Source: Actinoplanes subtropicus
GTDB lineage: Bacteria > Actinomycetota > Actinomycetes > Mycobacteriales > Micromonosporaceae
Reading direction: 5' to 3'
DNA: 64,000 nucleotides
Assembly (NCBI RefSeq): GCF_000721705.1
Contig: NZ_JOJL01000007.1
Location: 124,001 to 188,000, forward strand
The number at the start of each line of letters is the position of its first letter. The first letter of the stretch is position 1. The notes beneath the pieces were generated by a model. That model was given only the letters and a program-made list of their open reading frames with translations, had not been told where the DNA came from and ran no database searches. A program made the position numbers and the translations under genes. Positions 16,241-24,732 of this stretch are shown in pieces.

Positions 16241-18283
16241 GTGCGCAACGTAGCGGCCCTGGACACGTCCGCCCGCCGGCTGCCCAGCCAGCGCGACCCG
16301 CTGCCGGTGGCGGTGCGACCCGGCGAGGGCGTCTTCCGGCCGGACATCGAGGGCCTGCGGGCGGTGGCCGTGCTGCTCGTGGTGGCGGCGCACGCGGGCG
16401 TCGCCGGGCTGGCCGGCGGCTACGTGGGCGTGGACGTGTTCTTCGTCGTCTCCGGCTTCCTGATCACCTCGCTGCTGCTGCGCGAGGCGGAGCGGACCGG
16501 CCGGATCTCGGTGGCCCGCTTCTACTGCCGCCGAGCCGTACGCCTGCTGCCCGCCGCCGCCGTGGTGCTGGTCAGCACGCTGGTCGCCGCCCGCTTCCTG
16601 CTCCCGGCGGTACGCCTCGGCGAGTACTGCAAGGACGCGCTGTCGGCCGCCACGTACGTCGCGAACCTGCGCTTCGCCGCGATCGGCACCGACTACCTGA
16701 ACGCCGACCGGCCGCCCTCGCCGTTCCAGCACTTCTGGTCGCTCGCCGTCGAGGAGCAGTTCTACCTGGTCTGGCCGCTGCTGATCCTGGCCGCCGCGCA
16801 CCTGTGGCGACGCCGCCGGCCGCTCGCCGCGGTGCTCGGCGTGCTGGTGGTCGCCTCGTTCGCGCTGAGCGTCACCGAGACCGAGCGCTCGGCGCCGTGG
16901 GCCTACTTCGGCCCGCACACCCGGGCGTGGGAGCTGGGCGCCGGCGCCCTGCTTGCGCTCGGCATCAAAAAGATCAAAGGACCGATGCGGGCGTACGGCT
17001 GGGCCGGGCTCGCCGCGATTGCGGCGTCCGCACTGTGGTTCGACGACGCTACCGCGTACCCCGGATGGCGGGCCCTGCTGCCGGTCGGCGGCGCGGTCGC
17101 GGTGATCGCCGCGGGCGGCAACCGGCTCCTCGAGATCCGTCCGATGCGGACGGTCGGCCGGCTCTCCTACGGCTGGTACCTCTGGCACTGGCCGGTCCTG
17201 CTTCTCCTCCCGTTCGGCAACGGCCTCCCTTTCGCCGTCCTGAAGGCGGGGGTGGCCCTCGGCCTGGCCGCGGCGACCTACCGCTGGGTGGAGAACCCTC
17301 TGCGCCGCCACCGCTGGCGCGGCGCGCGAACCGGCCTGAGCCTCGGCGCCGCCCTCTCCGGCACGGTGGCGGCGGTCGCGATCGGCCTGGCGCTGCTGCC
17401 GCACGCGGTGCCCACCGGCGCGCGCCGGGTCGACCTGCGCGCCACCCTGGCCACCGCCTCGCGACCCGAACAGGAACTGGCCGCGGCCATCGAGGCGAGC
17501 CGCGCGATGGGCCCGCTGCCCGGCAATCTCGTCCCCGCGCTCGCCCGGGCCGCCCGCGACCGCCCCCGGGTGTGGACCGACGGCTGCCACGCCGACGTCC
17601 CGGTCACCGCCGCGCCCGAGGGCTGCGTCTACGGCGACCCGGCCGGCACCCAGACCGTCGTGCTGTACGGCGACTCGCATGCGGCGCAATGGTTCCCGGC
17701 CGTGGAGCGGCTCGCCGTCCAGCGGCATTGGCGGCTGGTCGAGCTGACCAAGAGCTCCTGCTCGGCCGCGGACCTGCCGCTCTGGCACGACACGCTCAAG
17801 CGGGAGTACACCGAGTGCGCCGCGTACCACCGCTCGGCGCTGGCCCGGATCGCCCGCCTGCGCCCGGCGCTCGTGGTGGTCGGGTCGAGCTTCAACTATC
17901 GCCCCGCCCACCCGTCTCCTGACCTGAGCGGCCAGTGGCGCGCCGCCTGGGACCGAACCTTCGCCGCGCTGCGCTCTACCGGCGCCCGGGTCGTCGCCAT
18001 CTCCGACACGCCCTACATGGGCGGCTCGGTCCCCGAGTGCCTCGCGTCCCCCGCCAACGCCAACCACGCCGGCAACTGCACCCGAACCCTCCACTCGGCG
18101 ATCCGCGGCCCCGAGCAGCGCCAGGTCTTCCTGTCCTACGCCAACGTCATCGACCCGACCGAATGGTTCTGCACCGACGCGTGCCCCGCGGTGATCGGCA
18201 ACCTGCTCGTCTACCGCGATTCCAACCACCTGACGACGACGTACGCCGAGGCCCTGGCGCCACTGCTCGGCGCCCGCCTCTGA
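16241..18283 (+). CDS. OafA/YrhL-type acyltransferase with C-terminal SGNH domain
   Basis: A membrane O-acyltransferase that probably acetylates or acylates surface glycan. The 680 residues begin with the acyltransferase-3 domain: RPDIEGLRAVAVLLVVAAHAG, GGYVGVDVFFVVSGFLITSL, FYCRRAVRLLPAA, FQHFWSLAVEEQFYLVWPL and RLSYGWYLWHWPVL. These occupy about residues 30-370 with ten or so helices. The extracytoplasmic SGNH domain follows, with nucleophile Ser in VVLYGDSHAAQWFP and the Asp-His pair in YRDSNHLTTTYAEAL. Such fused proteins pass acyl groups through the membrane and place them on sugars. The GTG start (16241-16243) faces the divergent operon. It ends 45 bp before a large inverted-repeat element. 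Confidence 0.92.
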   Translation: MRNVAALDTSARRLPSQRDPLPVAVRPGEGVFRPDIEGLRAVAVLLVVAAHAGVAGLAGGYVGVDVFFVVSGFLITSLLLREAERTGRISVARFYCRRAVRLLPAAAVVLVSTLVAARFLLPAVRLGEYCKDALSAATYVANLRFAAIGTDYLNADRPPSPFQHFWSLAVEEQFYLVWPLLILAAAHLWRRRRPLAAVLGVLVVASFALSVTETERSAPWAYFGPHTRAWELGAGALLALGIKKIKGPMRAYGWAGLAAIAASALWFDDATAYPGWRALLPVGGAVAVIAAGGNRLLEIRPMRTVGRLSYGWYLWHWPVLLLLPFGNGLPFAVLKAGVALGLAAATYRWVENPLRRHRWRGARTGLSLGAALSGTVAAVAIGLALLPHAVPTGARRVDLRATLATASRPEQELAAAIEASRAMGPLPGNLVPALARAARDRPRVWTDGCHADVPVTAAPEGCVYGDPAGTQTVVLYGDSHAAQWFPAVERLAVQRHWRLVELTKSSCSAADLPLWHDTLKREYTECAAYHRSALARIARLRPALVVVGSSFNYRPAHPSPDLSGQWRAAWDRTFAALRSTGARVVAISDTPYMGGSVPECLASPANANHAGNCTRTLHSAIRGPEQRQVFLSYANVIDPTEWFCTDACPAVIGNLLVYRDSNHLTTTYAEALAPLLGARL

Positions 18284-18322
18284 CCCCCACGGTGCGGCGT
18301 GGACTTCGACTACGGCTGCCTG

Positions 18323-18624
18323 GCCCAAGACCGGCTTGCCATGGGCCGGTGGTGCGACACCGGCTCTGACTCCGGCCGCCGGCTGGGCAGGCGATGACGT
18401 TATCTCTGCACGATCGATTCGTTGGGGCCGAGAAGGAAGAGTTTGCGTTCGCCGTGAACGGATTTCCTCCATGATCTGGCAGTCGAGCTTCGAGAGTGGA
18501 GTGTTCCTGTTCGCCGGAAACCCGTTCTCTTCACGATCGCCTGCCGTCGGTCTGGGGCGGAACCCGGCAGCCGGAGACGCAGCCGGAGTTGCAGCCACCG
18601 GCCCATGGCAAGCCGGTCTGGGGC
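18323..18624. repeat. Large inverted-repeat element (MITE-like) between convergent genes
   Basis: Bases 18328-18352 and 18595-18619 are perfect 25-bp inverted copies of each other. Similarity continues imperfectly for roughly 45 more bases inward and four or five outward. The interior also has a 16-base direct repeat (CGGTCTGGGGCGGAAC at 18548 and 18614) and two CACGATCG sites. There is no ORF of transposase type. It occupies nearly all of the 358-bp gap between the acyltransferase gene (+) and the coiled-coil gene (-). It may be a miniature transposable element or an exported RNA structure. Confidence 0.65.
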
Positions 18625-18641
18625 GGAACAGTGCGCGCTGG

Positions 18642-19313
18642 TCAGCGGAGCAGGTCGGCGAGGGTTGGGGGCTGGGTGGCGTCCACGATGACGGTGCGGG
18701 CGGTGTCGTGGTCCCGGTTCAGGCGGGAGAGGCGTTGGGTGAGCACGTCGTCCCAGGGGCGGTCCGGGCGGTGGTGGTCCCAGGTGGCCCGGTCCGGCAG
18801 GTATTCGATCAGTACGCCCAGGTCGCGGAGCAGGGCGAAGGACGGGCAGTCGGTCACCACGACCGGGCGGTGGTCCGGGTTCACCAGCAGGCGCTGGCGC
18901 AGGGTGAGGACGAACTCGCGGACCGCCGCGGTGTCCAGGCCGATCGCCACGTACAGGTGGGCGGGGGGTCGCTGCGCGGCGGAGGGCACTCGGCGTACGG
19001 CCGCGGAATTGGTCTTTGGATGACCACGCAGCCGGCGCAGGACCGCGCGGCTCAGCCGGGGCACGGTGTGTACCGGGTCCTTGACCAGCGAGACCAGGCC
19101 GTAGCCGAGGCGGTAGGACTCGCTGTGCCGCAGGCGCTCCAGGCGGCGGCGCTCGCGGTCGAGTTCGCGGCGGGCGGTCTCGGCGTTCTCCTGCTCCTCG
19201 GCGAGCCGCGCCTCCAGCGAGCGCATCCGGCCGGCCATCGCGGCCAGTTCCCAGCGGGCCCGCTCGGGGGCGTCCAGGGCCATCCGGCGGTCGGGCACCT
19301 TGACGTTACGCAC
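18642..19313 (-). CDS. Coiled-coil protein, copy 1 (paralog of 24733-25335)
   Basis: A 223-residue protein of unknown function. Residues about 15-65 form a strong heptad-type helix (ARWELAAMAGRMRSLEARL, then ETARRELDRERRRLERL), followed by SYRLGYGLVSLVKDPVHTVP. The C-terminal half looks alpha/beta: LYVAIGLDTAAVREFVLTLR, RPVVVTDCPSFALLRDLG, VLIEYLPDRATWDHH and ends PPTLADLLR. All these pieces recur in the same order in the 24733-25335 product. The GTG start lies one base after the stop of the twin-domain glycosyltransferase, with GGAGG upstream. The pair is therefore translated together and may work as a complex. No known family was recognised. Confidence 0.72.
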   Translation of the reverse strand: MRNVKVPDRRMALDAPERARWELAAMAGRMRSLEARLAEEQENAETARRELDRERRRLERLRHSESYRLGYGLVSLVKDPVHTVPRLSRAVLRRLRGHPKTNSAAVRRVPSAAQRPPAHLYVAIGLDTAAVREFVLTLRQRLLVNPDHRPVVVTDCPSFALLRDLGVLIEYLPDRATWDHHRPDRPWDDVLTQRLSRLNRDHDTARTVIVDATQPPTLADLLR

Positions 19314-19314
19314 G

Positions 19315-21483
19315 TCAGCCTCCGTGTCGGCGGGCCCGTAGGCCGCTCAGCCACGCGGCGGCCGCGCCGCCGCCGTTCTCGAATGCCAGTTCGCGGCAGC
19401 GGTGCGCGAGGCCGGCCCGCACCTCCGGGCGGGTGGCCTGGTCGAGTACCTCCTCGAGCTCGCCGGTGGACGGGTCCTCGACGGTGAGCGCCACCCCGGT
19501 GGCCGCCGCGAACCGGGCCCGGCCGACCTGGTCGTCCAGGCGGGTGGCGGCGTTCGGCAGGAAGACCGTGGGGATGCCGAAGCCGATCTGCTCGTGGAAC
19601 GAGTTGTAGCCGGCCGCGCTGACCGCGAGGTCGAACGCCCGCAGGTAGCGGCTCACCGGGTAGAGCTTGACCACCTTGGCGCCGGCGATCCGGGGCAGCG
19701 GGGTGGTGGCGATCGTCGACTCGGCCAGCACCAGCTGGAAGCCGCGCCCGGTCAGGTGCTGGCAGATCCGGGCGGCCGGGGACGAGATGTCGTTGATGTT
19801 GCCGGCGCCCAGTTGCAGCAGCGCCGCCGGCCGGTCGTCGAGGTCGAGTTCGGCCCGGGCCGCCTCGCGGGTCAGCAGTTCGCTCTCGTCGAGGAAGGTG
19901 ATCGGCTCGACCTGCACGGCGTTGGGCCGGTCGGCGACGGTGGGGCCCTCGTCGACCACGGCGGCGAACTCGCCCGGCTCCAGCACGTGGTCGAAGACCT
20001 TGCCCTCGGTGATCCAGTCGGCGCCGACGCCGCGCTGCCACATGGCCCGGCGGACCCACACCCAGATCAGCCCGGGGTGGTCGCGGACCGCCTCGACGAT
20101 CCCGGCGTGCGGCAGGCAGTCGACCGCGACCACGGCCGGCTCGTGCAGGTCGATCAGGTGGGCGAGGCGGTCGCGCAGCAGGGCGGTCCACCGGGGATGG
20201 GCGGCCTGCAGCACCTTGCGGGACGGGATGTACTCGGTCAGGAAGCCCTCGCCGTGGGCGACCGAGGCGGCGTACGACTGGGTGGCGATCACCGCGGTGT
20301 GGTCGTCGGGCAGCCGCCGGGCGATGGCCATCAGCCGGGAGAGGTGGCCCATCCCGGCGCCGTTGTCGCTGACCATGAGGACGCGTCGCGTGGTGGCCGG
20401 CTTGCCGGTGGCGGCGGAGGCGGTCGGCGGGGAGATGCGCGGGCGGATGCCGTACGTGGCCAGCCGGGTCAGGTGCGACTGGTGGCCGTAGCGCTGCTCG
20501 GCGAACTCGCGGGCCCGGCTGGCCACCGCGCGGTAGCGGGCCGGGTCGGCGTACAGCTCGTTCACCAGGGCGGGCACGTCGGCGGGCCGGCCGTAGAGTG
20601 CGGCGTCGGCGAAGGTGGGGCGGAAGTGCTCGCCGATGATCACCGGGACGCCGCTGGCCATCGCCTCGAGGATGGTCCGGCCGAAGGCCTCGACCAGGTC
20701 CGGGTCGTGGAAGTAGACGAAGAAATCGATCGTACGCAGGAACTCCTCGGGCGATTCGGCGCCGAACGGGACCACGTCCCAGTTGTCCGGTTTGTGGCCG
20801 AGGCGGCGGACCGCGATCTCGCCGCCACCGAGCACGCGCACGCGAAACGAGGACGACGGCGGGTAGGCGCGCAGGATCTCGTCCGGGTCGAGCGGCCACT
20901 TCACCGGGTCGGCCCGCCCGTGCCGGCCGATCACCGGCAGGTCGCCGACGAAGCCGTCCCGGTCGCGCCACCAGTGCGCCACGTCGATGATCTCGTGCCA
21001 GTCGGCGTCGGCGAGCCCGGCGTCCGGCTCGACCTGGCGGACCTGGTCGCGGACCTGGGAGCTGATCGGGGCCCACTCCACCCGCGGGCCGAAGTAGCGG
21101 TGCACCCGGTCGCGTACGGCCGCGAAGTCGTAGTAGCGGAAGGGGTTGCCGGCGTCGCCGGGCGGCTGGTTGATCACCATGACGGTCCGCTCGGCGCGGA
21201 TCCGCGGTAGCGCGGCGAGGTCCTCGGTGAAGATCCGGGGCTGCCGTACGAGCAGCAGCTTGCACTCGATCTCGTCGTCGTCCCGGGCCAGCGTGGCCAC
21301 CCCGTCCCGCAGCAGGTCGCTGATCCGCGGGCTGAACGGGAGGGTCCTCGGCTGGTGCGGCGACGGCACGTGCACGAGAACGGTGGAAAGCGCCGCCTCG
21401 GCCTGCGCGTACACCTCCGCGGCGATGCTCGCCGAGGTGCCGCCGGGGTAGCGGAAGTCCGAAAGGATCGCCACGTCGTGCAC
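19315..21483 (-). CDS. Twin-domain glycosyltransferase (GT4-like plus MurG/GT28-like), copy 1
   Basis: A 722-residue cytoplasmic protein with two GT-B-type halves. The N-terminal half (about 1-345) starts VAILSDFRYPGGTSASIAAE and carries RVLGGGEIAVRRL and the GT4 nucleotide-sugar segment EAFGRTILEAMASGVPVIIG. The second half (about 370-715) begins RRVLMVSDNGAGMGHLSRLM, the Gly-rich acceptor loop of MurG-like enzymes. It continues with ALLQLGAGNINDISSP, YLRAFDLAVSAAGYNSFHEQ and IPTVFLPNA. Both halves look intact. The GTG start is at 21481-21483 and the coiled-coil gene follows after one base. The substrate is unknown; the island context suggests assembly of a surface glycan. Confidence 0.85.
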   Translation of the reverse strand: MHDVAILSDFRYPGGTSASIAAEVYAQAEAALSTVLVHVPSPHQPRTLPFSPRISDLLRDGVATLARDDDEIECKLLLVRQPRIFTEDLAALPRIRAERTVMVINQPPGDAGNPFRYYDFAAVRDRVHRYFGPRVEWAPISSQVRDQVRQVEPDAGLADADWHEIIDVAHWWRDRDGFVGDLPVIGRHGRADPVKWPLDPDEILRAYPPSSSFRVRVLGGGEIAVRRLGHKPDNWDVVPFGAESPEEFLRTIDFFVYFHDPDLVEAFGRTILEAMASGVPVIIGEHFRPTFADAALYGRPADVPALVNELYADPARYRAVASRAREFAEQRYGHQSHLTRLATYGIRPRISPPTASAATGKPATTRRVLMVSDNGAGMGHLSRLMAIARRLPDDHTAVIATQSYAASVAHGEGFLTEYIPSRKVLQAAHPRWTALLRDRLAHLIDLHEPAVVAVDCLPHAGIVEAVRDHPGLIWVWVRRAMWQRGVGADWITEGKVFDHVLEPGEFAAVVDEGPTVADRPNAVQVEPITFLDESELLTREAARAELDLDDRPAALLQLGAGNINDISSPAARICQHLTGRGFQLVLAESTIATTPLPRIAGAKVVKLYPVSRYLRAFDLAVSAAGYNSFHEQIGFGIPTVFLPNAATRLDDQVGRARFAAATGVALTVEDPSTGELEEVLDQATRPEVRAGLAHRCRELAFENGGGAAAAWLSGLRARRHGG

Positions 21484-21517
21484 GTCGGATCAACGAGAAA
21501 CCGGCCCGCACCGTGAC

Positions 21518-21576
21518 GGCAACCGTGCCGGAGGCGCCAACCGTCCGGCAACCGAGAGGCCCCGGCAAGGCAACCG
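21518..21576. promoter_or_regulatory. Four spaced GGCAACCG-type motifs in a divergent promoter region
   Basis: GGCAACCG occurs at 21518, 21547 and 21569, with GCCAACCG at 21536. The last three sites are 11 and 22 bases apart, close to whole helical turns. They lie between the divergent starts of the twin-domain glycosyltransferase (21483, minus) and the CAP gene (21671, plus). They could be binding sites of one regulator acting on both; this is inferred from spacing only. Confidence 0.35.
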
Positions 21577-21670
21577 CCGCGGGGTCATCCGGGCTCGTGT
21601 GGAGCCGAACTGAGTCGGTGAACCCGGCGGTAGGAGCCGGGCACCTACCACCGAAAGTGAGTTCGACTCG

Positions 21671-22156
21671 ATGCGTACCAAGATCACCAAGCGTCTGGCC
21701 CTGATCGCGACGATCCCCGCCACCCTGCTCGGCCTGGTCATGGTGGCCGCACCGGCGAGCGCCGCGGTGGTGAGCGAGACCAAGCTGCAGGGCGACATCG
21801 CCTACCTGACCAACAAGCAGCGGGTGGCCAACGGCTGCAAGGCGGTGCACCTCGACGCGCGGTTGACCAGCGCGGCCCGGGTGCAGAGCACGTACATGGC
21901 CCGGACCGGCGCGTTCAGCCACGTCGGCAGCGGCGGCTCGACCTTTGTGGCCCGGCAGAAGGCGGCGCACTACCCGCGGCCGGCCGGCGAGAACATCGCC
22001 TTCGGCTTCCGCACCGGCGTGGACGTGGTGAAGGCGTGGATGGCCAGCCCCGAGCACCGCGCCAACATCCTCAACTGCAAGGCGACCGCGCTGGGCGTCG
22101 GCGCGGTGTACTCGGCGAGCGGCAACACGTACTTCACCCAGGAGTTCGGTTACTGA
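21671..22156 (+). CDS. Secreted CAP-domain (SCP/PR1-like) protein
   Basis: A 161-residue exported protein. Residues 1-31 form a Sec signal peptide (KITKRLALIATIPATLLGLV, cleavage after ASA). The rest is one CAP domain: LTNKQRVANGCKAVHLDARL, RTGAFSHVGSGG, YPRPAGENIAFGF, VVKAWMASPEHRANILNCKA and a terminal NTYFTQEFGY. The family's His and Glu residues (FSHV, GENIA, PEHRANIL) are present. Bacterial CAP proteins are secreted and mostly of unknown activity. It lies alone on the plus strand inside the glycan island. Its end overlaps the end of the convergent methyltransferase gene by 7 bases. Confidence 0.9.
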   Translation: MRTKITKRLALIATIPATLLGLVMVAAPASAAVVSETKLQGDIAYLTNKQRVANGCKAVHLDARLTSAARVQSTYMARTGAFSHVGSGGSTFVARQKAAHYPRPAGENIAFGFRTGVDVVKAWMASPEHRANILNCKATALGVGAVYSASGNTYFTQEFGY

Positions 22157-23160
22157 GGAGCTAGTTGGCGCACGACGCGCCGGTAAGAGAGCACGGCGTG
22201 CCGTCCGGGGGCCTCACCTTCTTCGGTGAGGCCCTCGATGGTTTCCACCCACTTGCGGAGAGCCTGCTGCTCGTCGTGCCGGTGCGCGTCGTCGAAGACC
22301 ACGGTCGCCGCGTCGGCCAGCTTGTCCTCCAGCACCCGCATCGCCGGGTAGCGCGCGTCCGGCCCGGTCTTCTCCGGCGGCCCGTCGATCAGCAGCAGGT
22401 CCACCGCGCGCACGTCGGCCAGCGCATCGGTGTCGTACCAGGGGAAGCTGCGGCCGTCGAGCAGCACCGGGCGCAGCGGGGCGTCGCGTACCTCGGCCAC
22501 CTCGGTGAGGCCGTGCGCGGCCAGCATCGCCCGGGTCTTCTCGGCGTACCCCGGGTCGTGGTCGAGCGACACCAGCCGGCCGCCCAACTTCTCCAGGGCG
22601 TACGCGAGCCACACCGTCGACGTGCCGCTGCCCAGCTCCAGCACCAGTTTCGGCTTGCGGGTCCGCACCAGGTGCACCAGGTCGAGCAGGTCGGTGGGGT
22701 TGAGCGCGAACCCGCCCGAGGACGGCATCGGCGCCCGCGGCGGGAAGCCGTCGAACAGCTGGAAGAGCGCCTCCACCTCGGCGGTCTGCGCGCGCAGCAG
22801 CCGGTCGGTGCCGTTGGCCGCGGCCTTCTGCTGGGCGGCCAGCTTGTCGGTGAGCTCGCGGTGCCGGTCGCCGGCGGACAGCAGCATCTCCTCGACCGCG
22901 CCGAGCACCCGGCGCTGGGTGTGGTCGAGCACCTGCCGCACGTCCCGCTGGTGGGTGCGCTGCAGCGCGAACAGCTGGGTCAGCCGGTGCAGGACGAACA
23001 GCAGGCCGGCGACCGTCCCGGCGAGGAAGACCCCGAGCAGGGTGAGCGCCAGCCCGAAGTGCCCGGTGAGCGCGCTGCCGACGACCGCGAGGCCGAGGAG
23101 GGCCGCGGCGGCCAGCACGGCCGCCTGGCGGCGGTTGAGTTTCCGCAAACGGCTAATCAC
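22150..23160 (-). CDS. Membrane-anchored class I SAM methyltransferase, copy 1
   Basis: A 336-residue protein. Two N-terminal helices (about 14-33 and 37-58) anchor it. A helical linker (DVRQVLDHTQRRVLGAVEEM) is followed by a class I methyltransferase domain with SAM motif I LVLELGSGTSTVWLAYALE, motif II RLVSLDHDPGYA and LLLIDGPPEKTG, then ATVVFDDAHRHDEQ. The motifs resemble O-methyltransferases that act on glycan or small-molecule hydroxyls. It is the last gene of a minus-strand run starting at 27331, 6 nt after the polytopic-protein stop. Its paralog at 29865-30896 has lost motif I. The substrate is unknown. Confidence 0.8.
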   Translation of the reverse strand: MISRLRKLNRRQAAVLAAAALLGLAVVGSALTGHFGLALTLLGVFLAGTVAGLLFVLHRLTQLFALQRTHQRDVRQVLDHTQRRVLGAVEEMLLSAGDRHRELTDKLAAQQKAAANGTDRLLRAQTAEVEALFQLFDGFPPRAPMPSSGGFALNPTDLLDLVHLVRTRKPKLVLELGSGTSTVWLAYALEKLGGRLVSLDHDPGYAEKTRAMLAAHGLTEVAEVRDAPLRPVLLDGRSFPWYDTDALADVRAVDLLLIDGPPEKTGPDARYPAMRVLEDKLADAATVVFDDAHRHDEQQALRKWVETIEGLTEEGEAPGRHAVLSYRRVVRQLAPQ

Positions 23161-23166
23161 ACCACG

Positions 23167-24705
23167 TCAACGCCCCTGCCCGCGGCCGGTTACGGGGCAG
23201 AACGGCCGGCCGGCCCGCTGCCGCGCGGCCGCGTCGAACGCGGTGTCGAAGCGCCGGGCCACCCGGGCGCCGCCCGGATTGACCGCGAGGAACTCGGCAC
23301 GCAGCGCACATCGACGGGCCGCGCCGGCCGCGGTCGGGTCGAAGTCGGCGACCTCCTGGGCGAGCCGGTCGTCGAGCCGGGCGACCGGCGACGCCATGAC
23401 CGTGTCCCGGAAGCGCTTGTTCACCGTGGCGGTGACCGCGCACCCGGCGACCAGCACCGCGATCAGGCCGCCGAGCACCAGTCGGCGGGGCCGGGCCAGG
23501 TGGGCCGTGGCGACCAGCAGCAGGGCGCCGCCGGGTGCGACCACGGCGGTGTCCCGCCAGCCCTGCCCCCAGCGGTGCGCGGCCACCAACTGCTGCACGT
23601 CGGCACTCAGCGAGGCCAGAGCGGCGCCCAGCGCGATCAGCGTGAGGGCCACCACGGCCAGGGCGCGAGCGGCCGGCCGGCCGACCGGGCCGAGCCGGCG
23701 CAGGTCGCGCTGGGCGGTCCGGGCGAGCACGGCCAGGGCGGCCAGGGCGAGGACGAGGGTGAGGGCGGAGAGGGCGCCGCCGCCGCGGATCGCGCTCTGC
23801 CACTGCAGCGGCGGGAGCCAGGCGATCGCCCGTACGGGAAAGGCTTCCAACGACGCCGGGCGCAAGGCGACGTCGGAGGCCGAGTAGCACGGACCGGTGT
23901 CGCAATAGGACTTGATCACGAGCCGGACCGCGCCGAAGACCGGCAGGAAGCCCAGCCAGAGCGCGGCCAGAGCGCGCCGGCCGGGCACCCATCGGCCGCG
24001 GGCCACCACCGCGACCGTGGCCAGCGGCAGCGCGAGATAGGTGAGCTCGTTGACGGCGGCCAGGGCGGCGCCGCCGAGTGCCAGCAGCGGCAGGTGCCGG
24101 ACCCGGACCCGGCCGAGCCGGACGATCGCCGCCACGGCCAGCAGGACCAGCGCGGCGGTCGTGAAATACAGTCCGCCGAAGAGCACCACCGGGCTGGACC
24201 GCCCGGAGGCCACCAGCCCGGCGGCGAGCGCGAACGGGGTCAAGGCGGCCACTGTGGACGGTTCGGCGCGGAACAACCGGCCCCGGCACACCACGCTCTC
24301 GGCGAGCACCAGCGTGGCCACCCCGAGCAGCATCGCGGCGGCGATCGACACCAGCCGCAGCCCGATGTTCGCCGGCACGCCGAAGTCGCCGAGCGTGTAC
24401 GCCGCCAGGTCGACCAGCTTCTCCAGCATCCGCCCGAGCGGCCGGAAGTTGCCGTTGCGCAGATAGCCCGGCAGGGAATCGAGGGTGTCCGGCACGATCC
24501 GCGGCGGGTCGTCGTGGAACAGGCCCCCGTGCCAGTAGACGTTGTACTTGTGGTCGGCGGTCGGCGCGAGCGCCACGATCGAGGCCAGCACGACCAGCGG
24601 CGCCAGCGCGGCCCGCAGCAGCGCCCGCCGCCACAGCGCGCCGGCCGACGGCCCGGCCGCGGCAAAGCGCATCTCGGTCCGGGGCTTCGGCACGACGACG
24701 GTCAC
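23167..24705 (-). CDS. Polytopic membrane protein, paralog 3 of a three-member local family
   Basis: A 512-residue protein with ten or more hydrophobic segments and the same motif order as the products at 12156-13673 and 14671-16185: TADHKYNVYWHGG, GNFRPLGRMLEKLVDLA, VVLFGGLYFTTAALVLL, AAVNELTYLALPLATVAVV, LGFLPVFGAVR, CDTGPCYSASD, WLPPLQW, GWRDTAV, VNKRFRDTV, RRCALRAEF and GRPFCPVTG. The C-x4-C pair and the two C-terminal Cys residues are conserved. It differs from the others in its genetic setting: it sits with a coiled-coil protein and a methyltransferase rather than GtrA/GtrB. GT-C-like by layout only. Confidence 0.72.
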   Translation of the reverse strand: MTVVVPKPRTEMRFAAAGPSAGALWRRALLRAALAPLVVLASIVALAPTADHKYNVYWHGGLFHDDPPRIVPDTLDSLPGYLRNGNFRPLGRMLEKLVDLAAYTLGDFGVPANIGLRLVSIAAAMLLGVATLVLAESVVCRGRLFRAEPSTVAALTPFALAAGLVASGRSSPVVLFGGLYFTTAALVLLAVAAIVRLGRVRVRHLPLLALGGAALAAVNELTYLALPLATVAVVARGRWVPGRRALAALWLGFLPVFGAVRLVIKSYCDTGPCYSASDVALRPASLEAFPVRAIAWLPPLQWQSAIRGGGALSALTLVLALAALAVLARTAQRDLRRLGPVGRPAARALAVVALTLIALGAALASLSADVQQLVAAHRWGQGWRDTAVVAPGGALLLVATAHLARPRRLVLGGLIAVLVAGCAVTATVNKRFRDTVMASPVARLDDRLAQEVADFDPTAAGAARRCALRAEFLAVNPGGARVARRFDTAFDAAARQRAGRPFCPVTGRGQGR

Positions 24706-24732
24706 AAGGCGGCCAACGAGGGCGCCGCGCGG

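Noticed and set aside
14738..18598. Very long open frame (about 1286 codons) on the minus strand
   Set aside because: It runs out of frame through the polytopic-protein gene and antisense to the acyltransferase gene. The composition is Arg/Gly/Ala/Pro-rich with no family motif; such frames are normal at this GC content.
18496..19023. Open frame across the inverted-repeat element (possible transposase remnant)
   Set aside because: It is antisense to the coiled-coil gene and shows no DDE or HUH motif.
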